From: Actinomycetota bacterium
Lineage (GTDB): Bacteria > Actinomycetota > Rubrobacteria > Rubrobacterales > Rubrobacteraceae
DNA: 51,634 nt
Assembly: GCA_902810695.1 (NCBI GenBank)
Contig: CADDYV010000024.1
Coordinates: forward strand, 1-51,634
Direction: 5' to 3'
This document shows positions 39,135-47,509 of the stretch, one piece after another. Under the pieces are notes generated by a model, which searched no databases, had not been told where the DNA came from, and worked only from the letters and a program-made list of their open reading frames with translations. Position 1 is the first letter of the stretch. Each line of letters opens with the position of its first letter. The translations under genes were made by a program, and so were the position numbers.

Positions 39135-40580
39135 ATGGCCCAGATCCTCGTAGGCGGCGAGAAAGTCTCCGCCAGAAGCGGCGAGGAGATGCCGGTTGTC
39201 AACCCGGCGACCGAAGAGGAGTTCGACTCCGTTCCGAAGGCCGGTCCCGAGGATGTGGATGCGGCTGTCGCGGCGGCCAAAGAAGCGTTCAAGGAGTGGT
39301 CCAGGAAAGACCCCGACGAGCGATCGGAGATTATGCGGGCCGGTATCGCCAGGATCAAGGAGAGCGGGAAGGAGATCGCGCAGCTCCTCGTAAGGGAGCA
39401 GGGCAAGCCCTTCATGGAGGCGATGGGCGAGCTGCACCACTTCCTGCATGGGATGAACTACTACGCGGACCTCGCCAGCAAGATCGAGGGCGTCTACGCC
39501 ACGCTGCCCTCGGATCTCGGCAGGGCTTACGGCATGGTCATCAAGAGGCCGATGGGGGTTTGCGCGGCTATCGTCCCGTACAACTTCCCGCTGACGCTGA
39601 TGGGAACCAAGATCGGCCCGGCTCTGGCTGCGGGCAACACCGTGGTGGTCAAACCCGCCAACACGACCCCGCTCGCCACGCTGCGTGTCGCCGAGTTGCT
39701 GCATGAAACCGGGCTCCCCGCAGGCGTGCTCAATGTCGTCACCGGGGAAGGCCGGGTGGTGGGAGAGGCACTCGCCGCCCACCCGGATGTGCGGCGGGTG
39801 GCGCTGACCGGCAGCACGGCGACCGGGCGCAGGCTCATGGAGGTCGCGGCTCCCAAGTTCAAGCGCGTCTCGGCGGAGCTGGGCGGCTCGGACCCGGTCA
39901 TAGTCTTCCCCGACGCGGATGTTGACGCCGCCGTGAGGGGCATAAACATCGGGCGCTTCTTCAACGCGGGCCAGGCGTGTCTCGCCGCCAAGAGGGTCTA
40001 CGTCTTCGAGGAGATCTACGACGAATTCATGGAGAGCCTGATCAAGCGGGTCTCCCGCTACGAGCTCGGAGACGGCATGGAGAAGGCGGAGAAACCCAGG
40101 ATAAGGATGGGGCCGCTGAACGCCGCCCGCCACCGCGACACCCTCGCCGAGCAGCTCCAGGACGCGGTGGACAAAGGTGCCAGGGTCGTCTACGAGGGCG
40201 AGAAGAACGGGAGCAAGGGATACTTCTTCGCGCCGACCGTGATCGAGAACGCCCCGCACGAGAGCCGCGTGGTGCGCGAGGAGACCTTCGGGCCGCTCCT
40301 GCCGGTCTTTAAGGTCAACGACGTTGACGAGGCGATCCGTCTCGCCAACGACTCCATGTATGGGCTCGGCTCCTCGGTCTGGACGCACAACATCAAGTGG
40401 ATCCACAAGGCCGCTCAGGAGATAGAGGCCGGGATGACGTGGGTGAACCAGCTCCACTACGGCTACGACGAGCTGCCCTTCGGCGGGGTGAAGGACTCGG
40501 GCATAGGCCGCGAGCACGGCAAGGAAGCCATCGAGCACTACCTAGAGAGCAAGTCGGTAGTTATCGGGGGACTGGACTGA
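39135..40580 (+). CDS. Aldehyde dehydrogenase (PaaZ ALDH-domain role likely)
   Basis: 481 residues: VPYNFPLTLMGTKIGPALAA, catalytic Glu in SAELGGSDPV, catalytic Cys in FFNAGQACLAAKR, EETFGPLLPV. In E. coli PaaZ an ALDH domain fused to a MaoC hydratase opens and oxidises the ring; here only the ALDH part exists. It is paralogous to the ALDH at 28826 (same KRVYVFE and FGG-WK/VK-SG regions). Last gene of the coupled paa run. Confidence 0.9.
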   Translation: MAQILVGGEKVSARSGEEMPVVNPATEEEFDSVPKAGPEDVDAAVAAAKEAFKEWSRKDPDERSEIMRAGIARIKESGKEIAQLLVREQGKPFMEAMGELHHFLHGMNYYADLASKIEGVYATLPSDLGRAYGMVIKRPMGVCAAIVPYNFPLTLMGTKIGPALAAGNTVVVKPANTTPLATLRVAELLHETGLPAGVLNVVTGEGRVVGEALAAHPDVRRVALTGSTATGRRLMEVAAPKFKRVSAELGGSDPVIVFPDADVDAAVRGINIGRFFNAGQACLAAKRVYVFEEIYDEFMESLIKRVSRYELGDGMEKAEKPRIRMGPLNAARHRDTLAEQLQDAVDKGARVVYEGEKNGSKGYFFAPTVIENAPHESRVVREETFGPLLPVFKVNDVDEAIRLANDSMYGLGSSVWTHNIKWIHKAAQEIEAGMTWVNQLHYGYDELPFGGVKDSGIGREHGKEAIEHYLESKSVVIGGLD

Positions 40581-40599
40581 GATTAGCTGTCAGCTTGTT

Positions 40600-40653
40600 A
40601 GCCATCAGCATTCAGCCAGTTGGTTCTTCCCTGACCGCGGACACCTGATGGCT
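40600..40653. repeat. Inverted repeat in a CAGC-rich spacer
   Basis: AGCCATCAG (40600-40608) and CTGATGGCT (40645-40653) are perfect 9-bp arms 36 bp apart. The left side, from 40583, is a run of imperfect short units (AGCTGTC, AGCTTG, AGCCATC, AGCATTC, AGCC). It could be a small intergenic repeat or a terminator between the ALDH and hydratase genes. Confidence 0.4.
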
Positions 40654-40681
40654 CTTTGGAGCGACGAAAGGAGCGAAGCAC

Positions 40682-41458
40682 GTGGCGGTAGAGTACACCA
40701 GAGAAGGGAACGTCGGGTACATCACCCTGGACAAACCGCCGGCGAACAGCTACGACTACTCCTTCATGGAGGAGCTCGGCCAGTGCATCCGGTCAGCCGC
40801 CGATGACGGTGAGGCCGGCGCGGTTATTTTATGCAGCGCCAGCGAGCGCTTCTTCTCCGCTGGGGCCGACATCAAGGCGTTCAACGCCAACACCACCGAT
40901 GACAACATGAAGATGATCCGGACGGCCCACGAGGGGCTGGCTGAGATCGCACGCATACCGAAGGTGTTTATCGCCCAGATACACGCCACCGCCCTGGGCG
41001 GCGGGCTGGAGATGGCGCTAGCATGCGACCTGCGTTTCGGGGCCCAAGGCGAGTACTATCTGGGGCTGCCGGAAGCCACCCTGGGTCTCCTGCCGGGCAA
41101 CGGGGGTACCCAGCGTCTGCCGCGTCTCATCGGTGTCAGCAGGGCGCTGGATCTGATGGTTACGGGCAGGAGACTCTCGCCCGCCGAAGCCTACGAGCTG
41201 GGTATCCTCGACCGGCTGTTTCCGGCAGGCCAGCTCGAAGAGGAGACCCGCAAGTACGCCGAGGGTCTCGCCGCCGGAGCGACCGGCGCGATCGGGTCCA
41301 TCAAGCTCGCGGTGCACCGGGGAATAGAGAAACCACTCGCAGAGGGGCTGGAGATAGAGCGCGAACTCGTGGAGCCGCTGTTCGACAGCGAGGACGCCAG
41401 AGAAGGCATCTCGGCGTTCATGGAGAAGCGCAAGCCGGAGTTCGGCAAGAGCGTGTAA
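40682..41458 (+). CDS. Enoyl-CoA hydratase
   Basis: 258 residues from GTG 40682, with AAAGGAG eight bases upstream. YITLDKPPANSYDYSFMEEL, FFSAGADIKAF (oxyanion), ATALGGGLEMALACDLRFGA and EATLGLLPGNGGTQRLPRL with catalytic Glu residues. Third crotonase of the region, probably 2,3-dehydroadipyl-CoA hydratase (PaaF-like), or a ring-opening hydrolase standing in for the missing MaoC part of PaaZ; the latter is a guess. Confidence 0.9.
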   Translation: MAVEYTREGNVGYITLDKPPANSYDYSFMEELGQCIRSAADDGEAGAVILCSASERFFSAGADIKAFNANTTDDNMKMIRTAHEGLAEIARIPKVFIAQIHATALGGGLEMALACDLRFGAQGEYYLGLPEATLGLLPGNGGTQRLPRLIGVSRALDLMVTGRRLSPAEAYELGILDRLFPAGQLEEETRKYAEGLAAGATGAIGSIKLAVHRGIEKPLAEGLEIERELVEPLFDSEDAREGISAFMEKRKPEFGKSV

Positions 41459-41540
41459 CCGCTTGTGCCTTTTATGTAAAATGCAGGTAACTTGTTCGGT
41501 TCTAAGCGACATCTGGAGTATGAAAGGCGGCTGAGAGTAC

Positions 41541-42176
41541 GTGGCGCAGTCTGACACCCTGATACAGGCTCCTGGCGGTGATGGCGAGGCACTGGCGCCG
41601 AAGCAGGCGCACCTGATCCGCAGCGCCTACAAGATGATGGGGGAGAAAGGGTTGAACCGCCTCTCCTTGCAGGATGTGGCGGACGAGGCGGGCGTGAGCA
41701 AGGCGATTCTCCCCTACTACTTCGAGTCGAAGGAGAACCTGATCCTGCTGACCATGCGCTGGGTGCTGGCCCGCGTCGCCCAGCGCATCCGGGAGGCCAT
41801 AAACGAGGTCTCCTCCGCTGAAGAGAAGGTCTCCGCCATGGTGGACGCCATCTTCGTGGGGCCGGAGTCGAACCGCAGGTTCTACCTGGTCTTCTTCGAC
41901 TTTCTGGGCTATGCGGCGCGCAACGACCGCTTCGCCGACGTGGGCGCCACGTTCCACGAAATCTGCAACGGACTCTACGCCGAGGTCGTCCGCACCGGCC
42001 AGAAGGAGGGGGTCTTCCGAGAGATGGACGCAGGCGAGGCCGCGACCGTCGTGCGCGCCCTGGTGGACGGGTTGTTCACCCAGTGGGTGCAGGACAAGAA
42101 CTGGGAGAAGACCCACGCGGAGTACCGCGAGATGTGCAAGCGTTCCGTGCTGGCCTACCTGCTCACGGGCGCATGA
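41541..42176 (+). CDS. TetR-family regulator, PaaR-like
   Basis: 211 residues from GTG 41541. N-terminal HTH (about 20-65): HLIRSAYKMMGEKGLNRLSL and QDVADEAGVSKAILPYYFES. The ligand domain has FYLVFFDFLGYAARNDRFAD. PaaR-type TetR repressors respond to aryl-CoA. It lies inside the catabolic region, and the shared operator elements at 28546 and 35142 are its probable targets. Its stop overlaps the MBL gene start by four bases (ATGA). Confidence 0.85.
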   Translation: MAQSDTLIQAPGGDGEALAPKQAHLIRSAYKMMGEKGLNRLSLQDVADEAGVSKAILPYYFESKENLILLTMRWVLARVAQRIREAINEVSSAEEKVSAMVDAIFVGPESNRRFYLVFFDFLGYAARNDRFADVGATFHEICNGLYAEVVRTGQKEGVFREMDAGEAATVVRALVDGLFTQWVQDKNWEKTHAEYREMCKRSVLAYLLTGA

Positions 42177-43177
42177 GGCATCCCGTAGCTCCTTCCAGCC
42201 TCGGCTCGCAGCCCATCGGCGAGGTGGCGCGCATCGTGGACGGCGTCTACCAGCTCAAGCTCCCGGTGCCTTTCCCTCTCAAATTTATTTCTTCCTATCT
42301 TATATCGGGCTCCGATGGGTGGACGGTCATAGACCCTGGCTTCGATTATCTCCCGGCGCGGGAGGCGTGGGAGCGGGAGGCCATTAAAATCGGCCTGGAT
42401 CCGGACTCGGACATCGAGAAGATAGTGGTTACCCACCTTCATCCCGACCACATCGGGCTCGCGCGCTGGCTCGAGGAGCGCAGCGGGGCGCCGGTTCTCA
42501 TGCTCGGAGAGGAGATCGAGAACGCCCGCCGCGTGTGGGACCCGGCCAAGGGCGTAGAACCTTTCGTCGAGTTTTTGATCCGCAACGGCATGGACGAGGA
42601 GACGGCCCGGCCGACCGCGGGGAGCACGAGCCTGGGGATACGCCTGCCGGAGCGCCTGATCCCGCTGCGCGATGGAGAGATCCTCGAACTCGGAGACCGC
42701 GAGGCGCGGGTCATCCACACCCCCGGCCACTCCGACTTCCACTTCGTGATGCACGACGAGGAAAGGCGGCTTCTGTTCGCGGGAGATCACGTGCTCCTGC
42801 GCATCACGCCGAATATCGGGCTGTGGACCTACACGGCTCCGCGCCCGCTCGAACGCTACCTGAACTCTCTCAAGAGCCTGCGCGGGCTCGATATGGAACT
42901 GGTTCTACCCGGCCACGGCCCGCTCTTTCACGACCTCGACGGGCGCATCGAGGAGCTTCTCTGGCATCATGCGGAGAGGCTCGACGTGATGCACGCGGCA
43001 TTCAATGGGCGGGAGGCTTCGCCGTTCGAGATCGCACGCCGGGTCTTCTCCGATGACCTCAGCGCCCACCAGCTACGCTTCGCGCTCGCCGAGACACTCG
43101 CTCACCTCGAACACCTCGCGGACGACGACCGCGCCGAGCGCCTGGAGGGAGAGGTCGTAAGCTACATCGCCAGGTAG
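42173..43177 (+). CDS. Metallo-beta-lactamase-fold hydrolase
   Basis: 334 residues from ATG 42173, coupled to the TetR gene. MBL motif VVTHLHPDHIGLARWL (HxHxDH), then HTPGHSDFH, LFAGDHVLLRI and LPGHGP complete a dinuclear site; a helical C-terminus (about 270-334) is extra. Related proteins are glyoxalase II-like and may be thioesterases. Co-transcription with the paa regulator suggests it removes CoA-thioester by-products, which is inference. Confidence 0.85.
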   Translation: MRHPVAPSSLGSQPIGEVARIVDGVYQLKLPVPFPLKFISSYLISGSDGWTVIDPGFDYLPAREAWEREAIKIGLDPDSDIEKIVVTHLHPDHIGLARWLEERSGAPVLMLGEEIENARRVWDPAKGVEPFVEFLIRNGMDEETARPTAGSTSLGIRLPERLIPLRDGEILELGDREARVIHTPGHSDFHFVMHDEERRLLFAGDHVLLRITPNIGLWTYTAPRPLERYLNSLKSLRGLDMELVLPGHGPLFHDLDGRIEELLWHHAERLDVMHAAFNGREASPFEIARRVFSDDLSAHQLRFALAETLAHLEHLADDDRAERLEGEVVSYIAR

Positions 43178-43193
43178 GACGAGGTTCTGGAAC

Positions 43194-43397
43194 TCAACTG
43201 CTCTTTTTGACCCAGTTGCCTTTCTCGTTCTTCTCGTATTTTTGCTCCACGGCGTTCCAGGCTACCCGGTGGGCGCGATCCTCTTCGCCGTACTGCTCCT
43301 CGGCGGAGTTGAACGCCTCCTTGTAGATCTCCTGCGCCTGCTTGGGGAGGTTGTTCTTCACGCTATCCGGTAGCTGGCTGATCTGCTTGTACGGCAC
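43194..43397 (-). CDS. ChaB-family protein
   Basis: 67 residues from GTG 43397, preceded by AAAGGAGG. PYKQISQLPDSVKNNLPKQA, QEIYKEAFNSAEEQY and AHRVAWNAVEQKYEKNE are diagnostic of ChaB, a small protein named for its link to a cation antiporter. Its biochemical role is unclear. It converges on the MBL gene. Confidence 0.88.
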   Translation of the reverse strand: MPYKQISQLPDSVKNNLPKQAQEIYKEAFNSAEEQYGEEDRAHRVAWNAVEQKYEKNEKGNWVKKSS

Positions 43398-43420
43398 TTT
43401 CCCTCCTTTACCTCCGTTTT

Positions 43421-43660
43421 TCAGCCTACGCGGTCCTGGATGCCGCTCTTGCCAGATTCCCGCGCGCAGTGGGCGCAACAGAAAAGAGCGCCATCTGCCT
43501 GCACTCCGTGACCGATGACCTTGCATCCGCAATGCTCGCAAACGGGGGCCAGCGCGTGGATCGCGCACTCAAACGAATCGAAGGTGTGCGACTGTCCCGC
43601 CGTTATCACCTCGAAGGCAAGATCGTAGTCATTACCGCATACTTCACACCGCGCCATCAT
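43421..43660 (-). CDS. Small Cys-rich metal-binding protein (metallothionein-like)
   Basis: 79 residues with nine Cys: CEVCGNDYDLAFEV, FECAIHALAPVCEHCGCK, and FCCAHCARESG, plus several His. It resembles actinobacterial proteins annotated as prokaryotic metallothionein or zinc ribbon. Likely zinc storage or structural. Two CxxC pairs flank a His-containing segment (VIGHGVQADG). Confidence 0.75.
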   Translation of the reverse strand: MMARCEVCGNDYDLAFEVITAGQSHTFDSFECAIHALAPVCEHCGCKVIGHGVQADGALFCCAHCARESGKSGIQDRVG

Positions 43661-43814
43661 CTCCTCCTCTTCGCGTGTGTCGCTTTGCGCACTTTGTACC
43701 CGTTACGGGGGCGATAAAACGGTCCGATCAGGAGAAACCCGACTCTATAGGCTGCCTGGGGTCGTAGAGGCGGCCCCGGAACCGGAGCGTAACTCCCCGG
43801 TCCCTTCTTTTGCC

Positions 43815-44363
43815 TTACTCTCCGGTGAGCTTGTCTTTTGCCTTGTCTATGAGCCCCTGCTCTTCGCCTTCCGGGTGCTGCTGGGCCTTCTGGAGTAGCT
43901 CTCTGGCGCTGCCCTCGGCTATTTGCGCCGTCTCTTCCTCCTGGCGCATGTTCGCCTCCAGCAGGTTCGCGACTCCACCCTGGCCCATGAGTTGCGCGCC
44001 GGTTAGCAGGCTGCGGTAGCTGCCCATCTCGAAGTGCTCGACTTTCACGACCCCGGCGTTGATTACGCAGTCGCGGATCTCATCGTTCTGGGACTCCTGG
44101 ATACCTTCCTGCGCTTCGCTTACCAGACCCTTTGCTACCTCGTTAGTCTCTCTGCGGGGCTCTTCGCCCAGGTCCCTGAAGACCTGCTCCAGGTTGTTTA
44201 TGTGTTGCTCGGTCTGGGTGATGTGGTTTCGGATGGCGCTTTCGAGGTCCTCATCCGTGGCTGCCTGGGCCATCTCCTGTTGCCCTTCGAGAAAGTCATG
44301 CTCGGCATCATAGATCTCGCACAGCTCATGCAGGAATAGATCCTGCGGGTTGGCTATAGGCAC
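43815..44363 (-). CDS. YciE/YciF-family ferritin-like protein (DUF892)
   Basis: 182 residues from GTG 44363, with GAGGAGG upstream. A four-helix ferritin-like bundle: LFLHELCEIYDAEHDFLEGQ, NHITQTEQHINNLEQVF, VVKVEHFEMGSYRSLLTGA and EANMRQEEETAQIAE carry the E and ExxH metal ligands. YciE/F proteins are stress-induced and may bind iron. The gap 43661-43814 holds no recognised gene. Confidence 0.88.
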   Translation of the reverse strand: MPIANPQDLFLHELCEIYDAEHDFLEGQQEMAQAATDEDLESAIRNHITQTEQHINNLEQVFRDLGEEPRRETNEVAKGLVSEAQEGIQESQNDEIRDCVINAGVVKVEHFEMGSYRSLLTGAQLMGQGGVANLLEANMRQEEETAQIAEGSARELLQKAQQHPEGEEQGLIDKAKDKLTGE

Positions 44364-44517
44364 TGCACATACCTCCTCTGGTTGCTCCGGCGGAGTTGCT
44401 TTCCAACTAACCAGAGCTTTTGCCGATTCGCGTGCCGGGCAAACCCGAAAATCGCCTACCCAAGACGAAATGGCCCGAAGTGTGCAGGCACACTCGTTCG
44501 GAGCTGTCTATGAACTC

Positions 44518-44546
44518 TTGCCATGAAAGATAGAAGTCCACACAAT
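44518..44546 (+). promoter_or_regulatory. Weak candidate promoter of the GH31 gene
   Basis: TTGCCA (44518-44523), 17 bp, CACAAT (44541-44546), followed by GAGGAGG before GTG 44572. The -10 is poor. A small dyad TGTGC/GCACA lies upstream at 44481-44492. Confidence 0.3.
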
Positions 44547-44571
44547 TAGCCGTATGAGGAGGTGAGAGCCG

Positions 44572-46896
44572 GTGGGAGAGTTCAATGCCATCTTTCAGAA
44601 CGAGCCGGTGGATATAGCCGAAGAGTTCTCCAGGCAGGAGAACCACTTCTTCATCGGAGAGAGGATATCGGAGTTCGATCCGGCTGCCGCCTCGGGGAAG
44701 ATATACTGGAAGAGCCTGGCGCTGAAGCAGCGCGTCTCCTACCACCAGCTCACGCTCCAGTTCGAGGACTACAAGACGTGGGAGGATCTGCCGCCCGGAG
44801 AGTACGAGGACGACAGGAGCCTCCCTTTTTCTCTCTCCTTTGTCTCTCCCCGCACGGTGCGACTGCGGCTTTCTGCCCGACCGCAACCGTCCACCGGCGA
44901 ACCGTCACTAATCCTCGATGGCGAGCCCCCAACCGATGATTCCTGGGAGATGGAAGACGATGGGACTTCCGCAGCGTATCGGGGGCGATTCGGTTCCGTG
45001 GTCGTGGGGCGCGAGCCGCTGCGTTTCGAGTTCCGGGATGCTTCGGGGAGGACGCTTACCCGAACCATCAATCTCGCCGACTCCATGAGCGTGGTCAACG
45101 CCAAGCCCATGCCCTTCTCGTTCGTACGGAATACGTCCACCTTCCACCGGCACATCGCGGCCAGCTTCTCCCTCTCGCCGGGCGAGAAGCTTTATGGAGG
45201 CGGGGAGTCCTTCACCAGGCTGGACAAGCGCGGGCAGAGGATGGTCCTGTGGGCCTACGACGCCTACAGCGCCCAGACCCGGAACATGTACAAGCCTGTT
45301 CCCTTCTTCCTGAGCAGCCGCGGCTACGGGATGTTCGCCCACACCAGCGCACCGCTCACACTTGACCTCGGCTACTCCCACGATGGGGCGAGCACGATCT
45401 ATCTCGGCGATGACCAGCTCGATCTGTTTTTCTTCTTCGGCTCCCCGAAGGACATCCTCTCCGAGTACACCGCCCTCACCGGGCGTGCCAGGGTTCCTCC
45501 GCTGTGGACCTTCGGGCTGTGGATGGGACGACAAAGCTACTACTCGGAAGAAGAGGTTCGCGAGGTTGCGGGCAAACTGCGCGAGCAGCGAATCCCATCG
45601 GATGTGATCCACCTGGACACCGGCTGGCCCGAGACGCCCCACCGCTGCGACTTCGAGTTCTCGAGATCACGCTTCACGAACCCCGAAAAAATGATCTCGG
45701 ATCTCAAGAGAGAGGGCTTTCGCCTCAGCCTGTGGCAGCTACCGTATTTCAACCCCAAAAACAGACTGCACGCCGAGATCATCGAGAAGAACCACGCGGT
45801 ACTGACCGCCAGCGGCGAGCCTCCGGTCGACGACGCAATAGTGGACTTCTCCAGTTCGGAGGCGGAGAGGTGGTATCAGGAGAAGCTGGCGAGGTTGCTC
45901 AAGATGGGCGTGGGTATCTTCACGGCGGATTTCGGCGAGGCGGCCCCTCTCTCGGGGATGTATGTATCCAGGAAGGGCGGCTTTCACGAGCATAACCTCT
46001 ACCCTCTGCGTTACAACAGGGCGGTTGCCGGGATCACGGGTGAGATCACCGGTAGCGGCGTCGCCTTCTCCCGCAGCGCCTGGGCTGGCAGCCAGCGCTA
46101 CCCGCTGCACTGGGGCGGGGATGCCGAGAACACCGATGGCGCGATGGCCGGAACGTTGAGGGGCGGCCTGTCGCTGGGTTTGTGCGGGTTTTCGTTCTGG
46201 AGCCACTTCATCGGGGGCTACCCGTACCCGAGCCCACAAGACCTCTACCGCAGGTGGCTGGCCTTCGGCGTCCTGTCCTCGCACAGCCGCTGCCACGGCA
46301 CGCCTCCCACCGAGCCGTGGGAGTACGGCGAGGAGTTCACGGACGGGTTCCGGCGCATCGTGGAGTTGAGATACAGGCTCATGCCCTACATCTACGCGCA
46401 GGCCGTGCACGCCGCACAGAACGGCTATCCTCTGCTGAGGACGTTGTTCTTCGAGTACCCAGAGGATCCAACCTCCTGGCTCATCGAGGATGAGTACCTC
46501 TTCGGAGAGGACATTCTTATGGCCCCGCTGATGGAGCAGATGGAGAGCCGGGATGTCTACCTGCCGCCGGGTTCCTGGACGGATTACCAGAGTGGCAAGG
46601 TCTACGAGGGAGGTCGGTGGCACCTGATCGGGGCCGGAGAGATCCCCGCGATAATAGCGGTCAGAAGCGGCGCGGTGATTCCGCACGCGAAGCTCGCCCA
46701 GAGCACGCAGTGGATAGACTGGCAGGAGATAGACCTGGCCGTGTTCGGCGCCGAAGGTTCCGCAGCCAGAGGATTGTTCTGTCTGCCTGAAGACGGTGTG
46801 CTCCACATCTTGCGGCTGGAGCGCACCGGAGAGGATCTCACCCTCCAGGACGACCCATTAGAGGGAAGGGTGCGCTGGCGGATACGGGAGCCGTAA
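44572..46896 (+). CDS. Glycoside hydrolase family 31 alpha-glucosidase/alpha-xylosidase
   Basis: 774 residues from GTG 44572. N-terminal beta-sandwich (1-240), (beta/alpha)8 barrel and C-terminal sheets. Barrel motifs: WTFGLWMGRQSYYSEEEV, IHLDTGWPE, nucleophile Asp in GIFTADFGEAAP (about residue 450) and acid/base Asp in HWGGDAENTDGAMAG (about 514). The TADFGE form is closer to YicI-type alpha-xylosidases than to classic maltases. There is no signal peptide, so it is cytosolic and would act on imported oligosaccharides. It stands alone. Confidence 0.92.
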   Translation: MGEFNAIFQNEPVDIAEEFSRQENHFFIGERISEFDPAAASGKIYWKSLALKQRVSYHQLTLQFEDYKTWEDLPPGEYEDDRSLPFSLSFVSPRTVRLRLSARPQPSTGEPSLILDGEPPTDDSWEMEDDGTSAAYRGRFGSVVVGREPLRFEFRDASGRTLTRTINLADSMSVVNAKPMPFSFVRNTSTFHRHIAASFSLSPGEKLYGGGESFTRLDKRGQRMVLWAYDAYSAQTRNMYKPVPFFLSSRGYGMFAHTSAPLTLDLGYSHDGASTIYLGDDQLDLFFFFGSPKDILSEYTALTGRARVPPLWTFGLWMGRQSYYSEEEVREVAGKLREQRIPSDVIHLDTGWPETPHRCDFEFSRSRFTNPEKMISDLKREGFRLSLWQLPYFNPKNRLHAEIIEKNHAVLTASGEPPVDDAIVDFSSSEAERWYQEKLARLLKMGVGIFTADFGEAAPLSGMYVSRKGGFHEHNLYPLRYNRAVAGITGEITGSGVAFSRSAWAGSQRYPLHWGGDAENTDGAMAGTLRGGLSLGLCGFSFWSHFIGGYPYPSPQDLYRRWLAFGVLSSHSRCHGTPPTEPWEYGEEFTDGFRRIVELRYRLMPYIYAQAVHAAQNGYPLLRTLFFEYPEDPTSWLIEDEYLFGEDILMAPLMEQMESRDVYLPPGSWTDYQSGKVYEGGRWHLIGAGEIPAIIAVRSGAVIPHAKLAQSTQWIDWQEIDLAVFGAEGSAARGLFCLPEDGVLHILRLERTGEDLTLQDDPLEGRVRWRIREP

Positions 46897-46902
46897 CCGC
46901 CC

Positions 46903-47481
46903 TCAGCCTCCAGCGTGTTTCTGCGCCGTTTTGAGGTCTTCCACCACAGCCTTCCTGGTTTTCTCGAAGTCTTCGCCTCGCTGCCGGAGCAGGTAGGCGG
47001 GGTGGTAGGTGGCGAGCGCCGGAATACCGATCCCGGAGTCCAGCACCTCTCCCCGCTCCCGGCTCAGGGTGAAAGACTTCTTGATGAGCGCCTTCGCCGG
47101 TACGCCTCCCATGAGCACCAGAAGCGACGGTCCGACGAGCTGGAGTTCGGATTCGAGGATTTCGAGTCCCTCCCGGATCTCCCCGGCACGCGGCGGGCGG
47201 TTCGAGGTGCGCCCCCCGCTCTCTTTGGTCGGACGAACCTTGACGACGTTGGTTATGTAGATCTTCGAGCGGTCAATACCGGCCTCCTCGAGCAACTCGT
47301 CGAGCAACTTCCCGGCCTGCCCCACGAAGGGGCGTCCCTGCTCGACCTCCTGCCTGCCCGGGGCTTCCCCCACGATGGCGATCCGCGCGCCCGTGGAGCC
47401 CTCCCCGAAGACCGAGTCCTCACCGAACCGCTCCGCCGAGCTTTCCCTGAGCTTCTTCCATTCCTCTTTCTTACTTGCCAT
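46903..47481 (-). CDS. Family-4-like uracil-DNA glycosylase without iron-sulphur cysteines
   Basis: 192 residues. Family-4 motifs are present: GEAPGRQEVEQGRPFVGQAG (motif 1) and ATYHPAYLLRQ (motif 2), with YITNVVKVRPT and NRPPRAGEI between. The four Cys that hold the [4Fe-4S] cluster in family 4 are all absent; the protein has no Cys at all (NVVKVRP where family 4 has NVVKCRP). It may be active without a cluster or have changed function. ATG preceded by GGAGGTG. Last gene of the repair operon. Confidence 0.85.
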   Translation of the reverse strand: MASKKEEWKKLRESSAERFGEDSVFGEGSTGARIAIVGEAPGRQEVEQGRPFVGQAGKLLDELLEEAGIDRSKIYITNVVKVRPTKESGGRTSNRPPRAGEIREGLEILESELQLVGPSLLVLMGGVPAKALIKKSFTLSRERGEVLDSGIGIPALATYHPAYLLRQRGEDFEKTRKAVVEDLKTAQKHAGG

Positions 47482-47509
47482 TTGATGTCACCTCCGCGTC
47501 TCTGGAAAC

